A stretch of DNA of 42,661 nucleotides, taken from the NCBI GenBank assembly GCA_018883125.1, contig VEQR01000021.1:1-42661 (forward strand), given 5' to 3'. Positions 20,140-29,954 of the stretch are shown here, in pieces. Numbering within the stretch: the first letter of the stretch is position 1; the number at the start of each line of letters is the position of its first letter. The notes below the pieces were generated by a model. That model saw only the letters and a list, made by a program, of their open reading frames with translations, made no database searches and was not told the origin of the DNA. Position numbers and translations under genes: made by a program. This DNA comes from Candidatus Kapaibacterium sp. (GTDB lineage: Bacteria; Bacteroidota; Ignavibacteria; Kapaibacteriales; Kapaibacteriaceae).

Positions 20140-21939
20140 ATGCGAACGGCTTTTCGCGTGTTCTGCGTTGTTGCTGGTGTTCTTGCTGGCGTATCGGTGT
20201 ATGCCCAGGAAGAAACACTGGATGATACAACTAGGAGCACGCCGTGGGTAACAGTCAGTGGCAGCGCATCGGTTTCGTCGGACTTCTACGAGTTCACGGC
20301 CGATCCTTTGGGATCTCAGCGTGGACGTCGTCCACCCGTCCTGCATCGGCTATTATTCGCACCGACGATCACGATCGGCGGCTTCCTTACGTTGCCGTTG
20401 AATCTAATGATCACGTATCCGGAAACGAATACGACCACGCCGACGCTGTCTGCCCCCTCCCTGCAGGAGTTCTTCTCGAATCCGGCCAATGCTCTTGGCC
20501 TATCAAGTTTCTCGCCGAAGTTCGGCTGGGCACAGATTCACCTTGGCTCACACACGCCCAAGATGTCAGAGCTTTCCGGTGGAGATCTTCAGCTTTTCGG
20601 CGGCGGCTTTGATCTGCGTCCGGGACCCATTCAGCTTGCCGCGTCGGCAGGGGTAACGCAGCGTGCCGTTGAGCCGGACGCTGTAAGCGGACGATTGGGG
20701 GCGTATCGACGTGAGATGATCATGGCGCGCGTTGGATTCGGCACTCCCGATACGAATGCGGTCGGGATCAATGTCGTGTATGCTAAGGACGATACGAATT
20801 CGATCAGGAACAACATTGTCTCGATCCTTCCAAGTCGACCTTTTGAGGATGACACAGCGGTGACCCTTCCACCGGACACGTTGCGTCTTCGGGCGGAAGA
20901 GGGGTTCATCGCTTCACTAGACACAAAGCTTCGTATTGCGCCGGGGGTGACGTTCTCGGCCGAGGGGGCTGTATCGGTCTTCACGCGTGATCAACGCGCC
21001 GATACACTGGCAAGTACGGACAACCCGCTGGCCGGATTCTTTGTTGCTCGCACCTCAACGCGTATCGATGGCGCAGGTAGTGCAAACTTGTCATTGCGAT
21101 ACTCCACTTGGGGCATAACATTCACCGGATTGTATATGGGCGCGGGCTTTCAGCCCCTTGCCTATCCATTCATACAGTCAGATCGAATTGATCTGAAGGT
21201 ATCACCGATGCTGAATCTCTTGGATGGAGATTTCACGCTCTCTGGTACCATTGGTCAACGTGTGAACAATCTCTCGCAAACCAAGGGAGAGGCAATGACG
21301 CAGGCAATCGTCAATGGACAACTTTCGATACGGCTTTCGGATGTCGTCTCGCTGTCGTCAGCGTACTCCAACTTTGGCATTCGTAACAACCGACAGAATC
21401 CTCTTGATTCACAACGAATCCAGAACGTCAGCGAGTCGTTTAGCATTGATCCGATGATCATGTTTTCAGCTGCATCCATGATGCATACGATTACGGCAAG
21501 CATTGGTGTGGATCGCTTTGATGACTTCAATATTGTTAGCGGTGTGGAGACATCTAATGACACACGCAGTGCGACATTGTCCTACACCGGTATGTTCGAA
21601 GAAATGCCGTTAACAATTGGTGCGCTTGCGAGCTACCTTGATAATGCTCTCTCGGCGGGCACGCTCACCATTCAATCGTACGGGGTGAACGCTTCGTACC
21701 GTTTGTTAGGGGGCAAGCTGTTACCGACAGTATCACTGACATTGACGAATTCGACATTCGGGGCGAATCCCGCAGACGCGCAGACCTTTCTCCGAGGGGG
21801 CGTGCGTTGGCGTGCAGCGAAGAATGTGACGCTTGTGGGTAACTACGGTGTGAACTCGTACACCTATGGGGTGGCGTCCACCCGTGGGAGCGGCTTTACC
21901 GAGCAGACTCTTCAACTGTCGGTGTCGACAACCTTCTGA
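20140..21939 (+). CDS. Putative outer-membrane beta-barrel protein, first gene of a three-gene envelope operon
   Basis: Signal peptide (MRTAFRVFCVVAGVLAGVSVYAQ), alternating beta strands, terminal 'EQTLQLSVSTTF'. Confidence 0.6.
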   Translation: MRTAFRVFCVVAGVLAGVSVYAQEETLDDTTRSTPWVTVSGSASVSSDFYEFTADPLGSQRGRRPPVLHRLLFAPTITIGGFLTLPLNLMITYPETNTTTPTLSAPSLQEFFSNPANALGLSSFSPKFGWAQIHLGSHTPKMSELSGGDLQLFGGGFDLRPGPIQLAASAGVTQRAVEPDAVSGRLGAYRREMIMARVGFGTPDTNAVGINVVYAKDDTNSIRNNIVSILPSRPFEDDTAVTLPPDTLRLRAEEGFIASLDTKLRIAPGVTFSAEGAVSVFTRDQRADTLASTDNPLAGFFVARTSTRIDGAGSANLSLRYSTWGITFTGLYMGAGFQPLAYPFIQSDRIDLKVSPMLNLLDGDFTLSGTIGQRVNNLSQTKGEAMTQAIVNGQLSIRLSDVVSLSSAYSNFGIRNNRQNPLDSQRIQNVSESFSIDPMIMFSAASMMHTITASIGVDRFDDFNIVSGVETSNDTRSATLSYTGMFEEMPLTIGALASYLDNALSAGTLTIQSYGVNASYRLLGGKLLPTVSLTLTNSTFGANPADAQTFLRGGVRWRAAKNVTLVGNYGVNSYTYGVASTRGSGFTEQTLQLSVSTTF

Positions 21940-21968
21940 TCATGACCACGTATTTGGGGACGATCATC

Positions 21969-24900
21969 ATGAGCACAACGCTACGAACAGCCGCGCTCTG
22001 CATTGCAATGATGGTGCTTTGCAGCATCACGACGTTCGCTCAACTCCGTGTGAGCGTCAACATCAGCTCAAGACCTGATCCATATCTGTCGAACTGGGCG
22101 CAACGCAAAGATGTTGTCGTCGTTACCGTGACCAACACCGGTACCACGGAAGTGCAGGCGAAGTTTAATTGTCAGATCAACAAGGACGGTTCCTTTCTGG
22201 TAAGGACCAAGCCTGAGCTGATGCCGATGATGACGATTCCGATAGGAACTACGCAGTACTTTGCCGAGGATATCATTCCCCTTGATGCAACAACAGCAAC
22301 CGACGGACTTGCTGCTAAGACACTTCGAACAGGGATGTTGCCGGCTGGGCTCTACGAGTTTTGCGTAAGCATGATTGAACCAACAACGTTCGTTGTGATC
22401 TCTCAGCCGGTGTGTAGGAACTTTTCGATCCGGGCATATCAGGCTCCAATTCTGCTGCTTCCAATCGACAAAGCTGAGGTGGCGTTCGGCTCACGGCCGA
22501 TGCTCCGCTGGACTCCTGTCTCGCCCCGTGCAGAGTTTTCTGTGGTCTATCGAGTGCAGGTCTTCGAGGTTCTACCGGGTCAAACACCGATCAACGCATT
22601 CCGCGTGAACAGGCCGATCCTTGATGTCTCCGACGTCACAACCACGCAGCTGCTCTGGCCGCCGGACTTCGAGCTGCCACGTAGTGGTCAGCAGTACATC
22701 TGGACGGTACGTGCGACTGACGACAGAGGGAGCGCTATGGGTGAGCCCGATGGATACGCCACGCCTTTCACATTTACGTGCTTTCAAACCGGTCTTCGCG
22801 GTGGCGATGAGGGGGCGAAAAGGTCCGGCGGTGGAGATACGACAACGTTTGCGAAGAAGTCCGGCGGAGGCGGAGAGAACACCGGAAACAAGACGAAGTC
22901 AGCCGGTACTGGCAACCAGGGAGTTGACTCGGCCCTGATAGACCCCAATCCCCCGGGTCAGCCTTGTGGAACATGCGGCGCAGCAGTTGTCCTGACCGAC
23001 ACTCTTGCTGGCTCCCAGCCCGTTGTTGTGAACGACTCGCTGGTGGTTGGCAAGTTCATGATGAAGGTAACCGAAGTAACGAATGCTGCGCCTGGAAGTG
23101 CCGCCGGCAAGGGTGAGATTGTGATTCCGTGGCTTCTGGCTCGTGTGAAGGTAACATTTGACAACATCGTCATCAACGCCTCCCGACGTGTTGTCGCCGG
23201 TCAGGTAAGCGCAGAGGTGGACGCATCGGCGCCCCAGTATCCGCAGCAGTGGGCCATCAATCAGGTGACCAGCTGGAACTGGGTGAAGAACACCGTTGCG
23301 GCCGTGGACCAATGGGTGAAGGCCAATGGTCAGCTCGTTAAGCAGGTCAATAGTATGAACACGCCGCTGAAACTCCCACTGGGTTTCAACAACGTCAAGG
23401 GCTACACGATCTGCATCTCTGAGATGAAATTCCTGCCAACGGAGGCCGTGATGGCGTCGGTGGCAACCTTGCCCGTAACGAAACTCGACGATACTTTGAG
23501 CTTTGGTCTGAAGCAACTGCCAATCTGTCCGGAGGGCGTGGGCAAGTCCGGACGGCTCGAGCTTTTGCAGGACATCGACATTCGCGGCATCACTTCTTCG
23601 CAGCCCACGTTCACCATCGCAGCTAAAGCAAAAACAGCAACACGTCCGGGCTGCTACGTTACGTGGGGCTGTGATAACAACTCTGACACGATGTCGCTTG
23701 ATATCGACATCATGTTCCCACGCGCATGGATGACGCCGCGTCCGGATGTTGACACGACCAAACAGTCGATCGCAACCCTTCGTGGAAAGACGATCGACTG
23801 GAAAGAATGGATGCTGATCGGCAATCTGACGCCCGCGACTTTCGCCGGCACAAACGGCTTGGGGCTTCAGATTGATACGATGACGTTTGACTTCAGTGAT
23901 CTGGAGAATGCTCCCGGGATGACGTTCCCGGCCAACTACGTTGGTACGCAGGACATAACGTTCAATGGTTTCTATGCCAAACAAATCAAGATGTTTATGC
24001 CCGATGGATGGCGAACATTTGCTGACAGCAATGCGGCACCACAGTTCATCGCACAGAACCTGATCATCAACAAGAACGGCTTCACCGGCACCATGCTTGC
24101 CGCCAACGTGGTGATGTTCCCGTCAATGAACCTGAACCGTCTTGGAGCAAGTGTGGACACGGTGAAGGTGGTCATGCTTAACAGCAACCTCACACAGGCA
24201 TATATGCGTGGACGCATGCTGTTGCCGGTAACGGATTCGACGCCTCAGAATGCGATCATGTACAAGGCACTTTTCAACAACGTGCAGAAGACGTTCGATT
24301 TCTCCATGCAGCCGCAGAACGATATTGAGATGAAGCTCTTCGGCAATGCGAAGCTGAAGATCGAACCGACATCGACCTTGACCATGGCGCTGAAGAAGGG
24401 TCGCAAGAAGTTTCTCATCAACCTTAATGGCGAGGCAGGCTGGAGCGATGCGACATTGCAAGTTGGCTCAAAGTCAATCACGCTGGACCTGGCACCTGAC
24501 TTCGAGAACATGCGTATGTTCTTTGATGATTCGTTGTCCAAACCATTTGGCTATGACGCCGGCGATTGGAGCTTTGCGAGTCCGCAGAAGAAACTTGCCA
24601 AGTTCCCGATCACCATCGACAAGGTGAAGTTCGATCAGGCAACTCCGCAGGGGAACGAGCTCTTCCGCGGCAAGCTGGGGTTTGACGTTGTGGTGGCACT
24701 TGATTCGAATCGCATTGGAGGAAGGGGCTCCTTCGAGGTCATCGGCGCGGTAGAGAAGACGACTCCAAATGCGAACTTCAAGTTCAAGCCGAAGTTTGTT
24801 GATTTCAACGTCAGCAAGATCATCGTTTTCGCAAATCTTCCGGCCGTTCAGATGAACGGCGAGCTGAATTTTTACAACTCAGACCCGACATGGGGCAATG

Positions 24901-26960
24901 GCTTTGCCGCCGTGATCAAGGCCAAGTTCAAGGAGTTGCAGATGCAGCTCGACGCGGAGGCACGATTCGGTTCAAAGGTCGACAACAACGTTCGGTATCG
25001 GTACTGGTATGCCAGCGCAAAGGCAATACTTCCGCCCCCTGGCATCGTATTTCTGCCCGGCTATGCCTTCTATGGATTCGGTGTTGCGGCCTGGCGCAAG
25101 GTCAACGTGAACATGCTTCCTGCGCAACCGAACATCAACGCGGTAGCAGCAGCCGGCACAACCACGACGTCAGCTACCAGCGGCGCCACGATGGTACCGG
25201 ATCGCACAGTGGCCTTTGGCTTCCGTGCAATGGCGGTTCTTGGCACGTCGCCTGATCCGAAGAAGATGAACGCTGACATCGCCCTGTTCGGACAGTTCAA
25301 CAACTCCGGAGGTATGAGCTACATCGGCCTGCAAGGTGATCTGTGGCTTCAGGCAAAGTTGCTCGAACGTGCCAACGCTCCTGTGAAGGGTACGCTGAAC
25401 ATCGTATATGATTTTACAACCAAGATCTTCGATCTGAACGCCGGTGTGATAGTCAACAAAGCGCCGATCACCGGCAACGCCAATCTGAATATTCACATCG
25501 AAGGCAAGAGTGGTATCTGGTGGGTGAAGCTTGGTGATCCGGTGAGCCGAAACGTTGTGAACGTGAACGTCTTCAACACAAACATCAGCTCAAACTCCTA
25601 CTTCATGTTCGGTAAGAACATTGCGCCACCAAGTGGATTTACGGCACGCACGAACAACGGCCTCGCATCGGTGGGGTGCTATGGAATGTCTCCGAGTGCT
25701 GCCGCTACATCAGATGCGATAGCCGGCAATGGTTTTGCCGGTGGAGCGGATCTTGGATTTGACACTGGGGACAGAAGCAAGCACCTTTTCGGACGTGTGA
25801 ACGTCAAGTGGCGCTTTGGAGGAGGTATGGAGTTTAACGCCTCCTTCCTGCGATATCCGGAAGGCTCACTCTGTGGTCAGAACGGCTACAACTGGTGGTA
25901 CTTCCGTGCGAATGCCGCTGCATGGGCTAACGCATCATGTGGTATTGAGGTCGAAAAGGGCAAGGTGTATTGTAGGGATGGCTGTTACTGGGGTCTGGCA
26001 AGTCTAAAGTTCGGTGCTTGGGCGCAGGCGGGATTTCCAAATTCTTCATGGGTCGAAGGTCAGGCCTCGGGATCCTTCGACTTTCTTTCGGGTGTCGTCA
26101 AGGGGAGCTTCAATGTCGAGTTCGACATGGGCAACAAGTGCTACCCAGCCGCTCCGGCTGCCACAACGACAACTGCGCAGGATGTGGCAGCAGAGCAGAA
26201 GAACCAGCTGGTGAAGTCCATCTCACCGGCAGTGCCTGCCGTCAACGTCGCATTAACGGAGCCGGTGACGGTGGTCTATAACTTCGTGCCCGGTGCAAGC
26301 TTCGAGCTTCAGGAGATGACGGGCGGAGCGTCGGGTAACACCATCAATCGCACGTTTCAGGTCACCTACACGGTAGGTATCGACGAGAAGGATGGGGCAA
26401 CATGGAAGCCCCTTACCCTGCAGTCAACCAAGGATGCGTTGGGTGCGTATCTGTTCCGTAAGAAGAAGAGCATCGTGCTGAATCCCGTTGTAACGCAGAT
26501 CGCAACAGCAAAGACGTCCTTCGCTGGTAAGGGTGGCGGATCGTCTCCGGCCCCTGGGAATATTTCGGTAGGGGGCTTGCAGTTCACAGCGCAGGTTGTT
26601 GCGCCCCCTTCGCCGCCGCCGAGTTCGCCGATAAAGGGCGTTGCCACACCGAAGAATCCGGGCACGTTTCTGAACGATCCGGAAAAGACGGCGCCAACGC
26701 CAACGGAGAGCGACAATTTCAGTTTCGACAATAGCGGAACGCAGAACTTTTTAACGGGAACTGCGGACTGGGAAAAGTCCAAGACGTACCGCGTCACAGT
26801 CGTCGGCACACTATGGGAGCTCGTAAGTGGAAACTGGGTGGTAGCCAGGGACCGTGCAACGAACCAGGACGTTAAGCAAACGGTGATGCAGAACTTCTCA
26901 ACGCCGATTGATCTGGTGGTGATTGAGAAGAATGCGAAGCCGATCAATTCCAACAAGTGA
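21969..26960 (+). CDS. Very large (about 1660 aa) secreted/envelope protein of uncertain family
   Basis: ORF 21942..26960; signal peptide at internal Met 21969 (MSTTLRTAALCIAMMVLCSITTFAQ). Start nearly coupled to upstream stop; several Cys-rich and beta-rich segments. Confidence 0.75.
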   Translation: MSTTLRTAALCIAMMVLCSITTFAQLRVSVNISSRPDPYLSNWAQRKDVVVVTVTNTGTTEVQAKFNCQINKDGSFLVRTKPELMPMMTIPIGTTQYFAEDIIPLDATTATDGLAAKTLRTGMLPAGLYEFCVSMIEPTTFVVISQPVCRNFSIRAYQAPILLLPIDKAEVAFGSRPMLRWTPVSPRAEFSVVYRVQVFEVLPGQTPINAFRVNRPILDVSDVTTTQLLWPPDFELPRSGQQYIWTVRATDDRGSAMGEPDGYATPFTFTCFQTGLRGGDEGAKRSGGGDTTTFAKKSGGGGENTGNKTKSAGTGNQGVDSALIDPNPPGQPCGTCGAAVVLTDTLAGSQPVVVNDSLVVGKFMMKVTEVTNAAPGSAAGKGEIVIPWLLARVKVTFDNIVINASRRVVAGQVSAEVDASAPQYPQQWAINQVTSWNWVKNTVAAVDQWVKANGQLVKQVNSMNTPLKLPLGFNNVKGYTICISEMKFLPTEAVMASVATLPVTKLDDTLSFGLKQLPICPEGVGKSGRLELLQDIDIRGITSSQPTFTIAAKAKTATRPGCYVTWGCDNNSDTMSLDIDIMFPRAWMTPRPDVDTTKQSIATLRGKTIDWKEWMLIGNLTPATFAGTNGLGLQIDTMTFDFSDLENAPGMTFPANYVGTQDITFNGFYAKQIKMFMPDGWRTFADSNAAPQFIAQNLIINKNGFTGTMLAANVVMFPSMNLNRLGASVDTVKVVMLNSNLTQAYMRGRMLLPVTDSTPQNAIMYKALFNNVQKTFDFSMQPQNDIEMKLFGNAKLKIEPTSTLTMALKKGRKKFLINLNGEAGWSDATLQVGSKSITLDLAPDFENMRMFFDDSLSKPFGYDAGDWSFASPQKKLAKFPITIDKVKFDQATPQGNELFRGKLGFDVVVALDSNRIGGRGSFEVIGAVEKTTPNANFKFKPKFVDFNVSKIIVFANLPAVQMNGELNFYNSDPTWGNGFAAVIKAKFKELQMQLDAEARFGSKVDNNVRYRYWYASAKAILPPPGIVFLPGYAFYGFGVAAWRKVNVNMLPAQPNINAVAAAGTTTTSATSGATMVPDRTVAFGFRAMAVLGTSPDPKKMNADIALFGQFNNSGGMSYIGLQGDLWLQAKLLERANAPVKGTLNIVYDFTTKIFDLNAGVIVNKAPITGNANLNIHIEGKSGIWWVKLGDPVSRNVVNVNVFNTNISSNSYFMFGKNIAPPSGFTARTNNGLASVGCYGMSPSAAATSDAIAGNGFAGGADLGFDTGDRSKHLFGRVNVKWRFGGGMEFNASFLRYPEGSLCGQNGYNWWYFRANAAAWANASCGIEVEKGKVYCRDGCYWGLASLKFGAWAQAGFPNSSWVEGQASGSFDFLSGVVKGSFNVEFDMGNKCYPAAPAATTTTAQDVAAEQKNQLVKSISPAVPAVNVALTEPVTVVYNFVPGASFELQEMTGGASGNTINRTFQVTYTVGIDEKDGATWKPLTLQSTKDALGAYLFRKKKSIVLNPVVTQIATAKTSFAGKGGGSSPAPGNISVGGLQFTAQVVAPPSPPPSSPIKGVATPKNPGTFLNDPEKTAPTPTESDNFSFDNSGTQNFLTGTADWEKSKTYRVTVVGTLWELVSGNWVVARDRATNQDVKQTVMQNFSTPIDLVVIEKNAKPINSNK

Positions 26961-26985
26961 TCACGTCGACAAAAGGAACATCACC

Positions 26986-29139
26986 ATGAAGACGAAGACG
27001 ATGATATCCCTACTGACGATCGTGATCGCTGTGTGCAGCGTCGTCAGTATATCACATGCCCAGACCCCTGCACAACTCGATGTGGCATTGCAGCACCGAG
27101 TGGCGGGAATCGCAAAGCGCTATGCTGATTCCGTCGTTCTGCGATGGGCACCGAGCACATCGGCACTCTGGACAAAGGCGAAGAAGTCGGGTTATCGTAT
27201 CGAGCGTGCCGAACTTCAGGGCGGGCAGGTCGGTGCTTTCGCGACTCTTTCCGATGCACCCGTCAAGCCTTGGACAACGGCCCAGTGGGAGCAGTATGCG
27301 AACGATACCAAGAGTACGGACATGGACGTTATGGGACCCGTGGCGGTGGCCGCCATGCTGTCGGAAGAGACAATGGATCCGGCGGACTATCCTACCAACG
27401 ACCCCGGTCAGCTTGATGCCTTGCGCGAAGCACGAAGTCGATTTGAAATGGCCTATGGCATGGCCGCTTTGGCCGCTGAGAGAAGTCGTGATGCTGCCAC
27501 GGGGCTGGGCATGCGGTTTGTCGATAAGTCTGCCCGCACGGGCGTTGCGTATCGCTATCGAATTACGCTCCTTGGTGACACGAAGCCATACCGAGTGGAC
27601 CCCGCACTGATCGACGTCGGGCCCGAGCCAACGCGTGTAACGTTCGACAATGCTGGTTTGTCTGTTGATGAGTTCGATGGATCGGTGCTGATCAAATGGA
27701 ACAACTCAACCGGTCACTCCACGTTTGACGTGTATCGTTCGACGGATGGACAGAACTTCAGTAAGCTGACGCAATCACCGATGCTCACGCTCAACAGTGG
27801 CAACGGCCCTGCATCTAACAGCTTCCTCGATTCGAACCTTATCAACTACCGCACATACACCTACAAGGTCGTTGGTAATAATGCCTTCGCCGAGACCGAT
27901 GTGATCGGCATTCTCAAGGCAACGCCGCGGGACATCACGCCCCCTGCCATGCCTATCGGTGTGAAGGCTATCCATGAAGGCGTTCGCGACGTGGTCATAA
28001 CCTGGGAGATGGCCGAGCCGGTGAGCCCGGACCTTGCCGGATTTCTCATCATGCGCGATACGGCAATCGACGGGACATTCGACCGCGCGATCGTGGATAA
28101 GCCCCTTGAAAAGGGGGCTCGCACGTTCCGCGACGAAAACGTGATTCTTGGTGGTACCTACTACTACCAGGTCGTGGCCGTCGATACTGCCCGCAATGCC
28201 GTCCGATCATATCCTGCCTATGTGGCGTTTGCCGATAGTGTGCCACCATCGCCGGGCGTGCTTGTCTCCGGCCAAATGGACACCAACGGCGTGGTGCGGA
28301 TTGTTGTGCGGCATCCGTCAGACCGGGACCTTATGGGTTATCGTCTTCTTCATGCGAATGATCCGTCGCACGAGTTCACCGTACGACGTGATCTGTTTCA
28401 TGAGGATTCGGCATTCGATCGTACGGATACGATCATCGTTGATACGCTTGCAGTGCGGACGCTGACGAAGAACGCGTACTATCAGGTGGTGGCTCTCGAT
28501 TACCATTACAACGAAGCAGCTGTGAGTAATACGCTTGTTGTGCCCCGTCCCGATATCATTGCACCCGTTGCGCCGGTGATCAGGGATTACGTTGTGACTG
28601 ACACCACCATTGCTCTTGATATTGTACCGAGCTCCAGCCGCGACGTCCGCAACCATGTGGTGCTGCGTCGGCTATTGGATGCGCAGAACCCCGATCGTAT
28701 AACATGGGACTCACTGCAGCGGACTGGCAGGCGAGACAGTGTTGTTGAAGATCGTTCGCCGGCACGTTCCAAAACGTATCAGTACGCCGTCGTTGCCTAC
28801 GACAGCGCCGGCAATAAGTCGCCCCTTTCCAATGTTGTATCGATCACACGTGTCGACAACATGATGCGTGCGCCCGTGAGGGATCTGTCGGCCACGTATG
28901 ATTCCACAGCAAAGCGCACAACGTTGCGGTGGACGTATGAGGCACTCGATGAACCACACAGTTTTGTGGTGTACAAGCGCAGCGGATCAGGGATGCAGTC
29001 GTATGCACTCATCAAGGATTCATCACGGCGCGAGTATATCGACGCTGGAGCCGGTCGCAAAGATGAAGTGTACGCGATCAAGGTCGTCTGCACATCGGGT
29101 GCTGAGTCGCCCCTTAGTCAGCCTACAACATCACGCTGA
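26986..29139 (+). CDS. Secreted protein with several fibronectin type III-like domains
   Basis: Signal peptide MKTKTMISLLTIVIAVCSVVSISHAQ; repeated 'YRYRITLLGD', 'YTYKVVGNNAFAET', 'YYYQVVAVDTARN', 'YQYAVVAYDSAGNKSPLSN'. Confidence 0.8.
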   Translation: MKTKTMISLLTIVIAVCSVVSISHAQTPAQLDVALQHRVAGIAKRYADSVVLRWAPSTSALWTKAKKSGYRIERAELQGGQVGAFATLSDAPVKPWTTAQWEQYANDTKSTDMDVMGPVAVAAMLSEETMDPADYPTNDPGQLDALREARSRFEMAYGMAALAAERSRDAATGLGMRFVDKSARTGVAYRYRITLLGDTKPYRVDPALIDVGPEPTRVTFDNAGLSVDEFDGSVLIKWNNSTGHSTFDVYRSTDGQNFSKLTQSPMLTLNSGNGPASNSFLDSNLINYRTYTYKVVGNNAFAETDVIGILKATPRDITPPAMPIGVKAIHEGVRDVVITWEMAEPVSPDLAGFLIMRDTAIDGTFDRAIVDKPLEKGARTFRDENVILGGTYYYQVVAVDTARNAVRSYPAYVAFADSVPPSPGVLVSGQMDTNGVVRIVVRHPSDRDLMGYRLLHANDPSHEFTVRRDLFHEDSAFDRTDTIIVDTLAVRTLTKNAYYQVVALDYHYNEAAVSNTLVVPRPDIIAPVAPVIRDYVVTDTTIALDIVPSSSRDVRNHVVLRRLLDAQNPDRITWDSLQRTGRRDSVVEDRSPARSKTYQYAVVAYDSAGNKSPLSNVVSITRVDNMMRAPVRDLSATYDSTAKRTTLRWTYEALDEPHSFVVYKRSGSGMQSYALIKDSSRREYIDAGAGRKDEVYAIKVVCTSGAESPLSQPTTSR

Positions 29140-29147
29140 GAAGAGAC

Positions 29148-29822
29148 TTAGCGCCGGTCGGCAAATGTGAGTACAACAACATATCCTGTGCCGAGAATGG
29201 GGTGGTTTTTGCAGGGGGCTCCCCCGACTCCTACCGACCGGAATTCGGGGTCGAAGAGCGTTCTGCGATGACCTCGGTCGGGTACATCCGGGTCGAACAG
29301 GAGTCTCAGGATCACCGTAGAGGCATTCGCACTCAGATGATCGATGCATTCAGCGAAGGAAGTGACATCGGGACACGCATTTCGGACGCGTTGGGTAAGC
29401 GTTGCACCAGCTGATGAGGTGTGTCGCACGCGTCCCGGATTGCTGGATACGTCCACAGCGTGCAATGATGCCACGCGCTGTAGGCACGTGCTTCTTGACA
29501 CAGCACAGGCAGCCGACACGGTATCAAGAAAAATTCGCACCTCCTGCAGCAATGAAGCACCTTCTGAACCCAGTAGATGCTGAAGCATACGTGGTGGACG
29601 TCCCACCTCAAGCCACAGAATCATCGTATCGATGAGCCTGGCCCAGGATTGAGGCGACGTACGGAGTGAGTTGAGCACGCCAATGATGCTCTGCTCATCG
29701 GCTTGGGAGTGTTCAATAAATCGATCGGGTTGAAACCACGAACGAAGTTCGTCTGCCTGCCCTTGGGCGCTAACCTTGATGGTGAAAATGATGAGTACGG
29801 CAAGGACGCGATATGTGCACAT
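29148..29822 (-). CDS. Secreted CAP (SCP/PR1-like) domain protein
   Basis: Signal peptide MCTYRVLAVLIIFTIKVSAQG; 'VASLHAVDVSSNPGRVRHTSSAGATLTQRV...DRGHRRTLFDPEFRSVGVGGA'. Confidence 0.65.
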   Translation of the reverse strand: MCTYRVLAVLIIFTIKVSAQGQADELRSWFQPDRFIEHSQADEQSIIGVLNSLRTSPQSWARLIDTMILWLEVGRPPRMLQHLLGSEGASLLQEVRIFLDTVSAACAVSRSTCLQRVASLHAVDVSSNPGRVRHTSSAGATLTQRVRNACPDVTSFAECIDHLSANASTVILRLLFDPDVPDRGHRRTLFDPEFRSVGVGGAPCKNHPILGTGYVVVLTFADRR

Positions 29823-29954
29823 GGTCTGAGCTCCGAAAACGGGATGGCCATGACGCGCCTCTTCAATACCCAGTGCGTCAGATGTGAGCGTTTGATGAGT
29901 TTGCCGTAGCAGGTGTGCGTGAGCTGGGTGATGATGGTAGTTTTGGACACAACT

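Noticed and set aside
22899-23984. Long antisense ORFs, e.g. 22899..23984 (361 aa), 6790..7608 (272 aa), 19018..19821 (267 aa)
   Set aside because: They lie opposite well-supported genes and have Arg/His/Cys-rich shadow-ORF composition with no recognisable domain.
29200-29230. GGGGGCTCCCCC palindrome near 29215 as a regulatory site
   Set aside because: It lies inside the CAP-domain coding region and overlaps one copy of the iterated 7-mer; no independent support.
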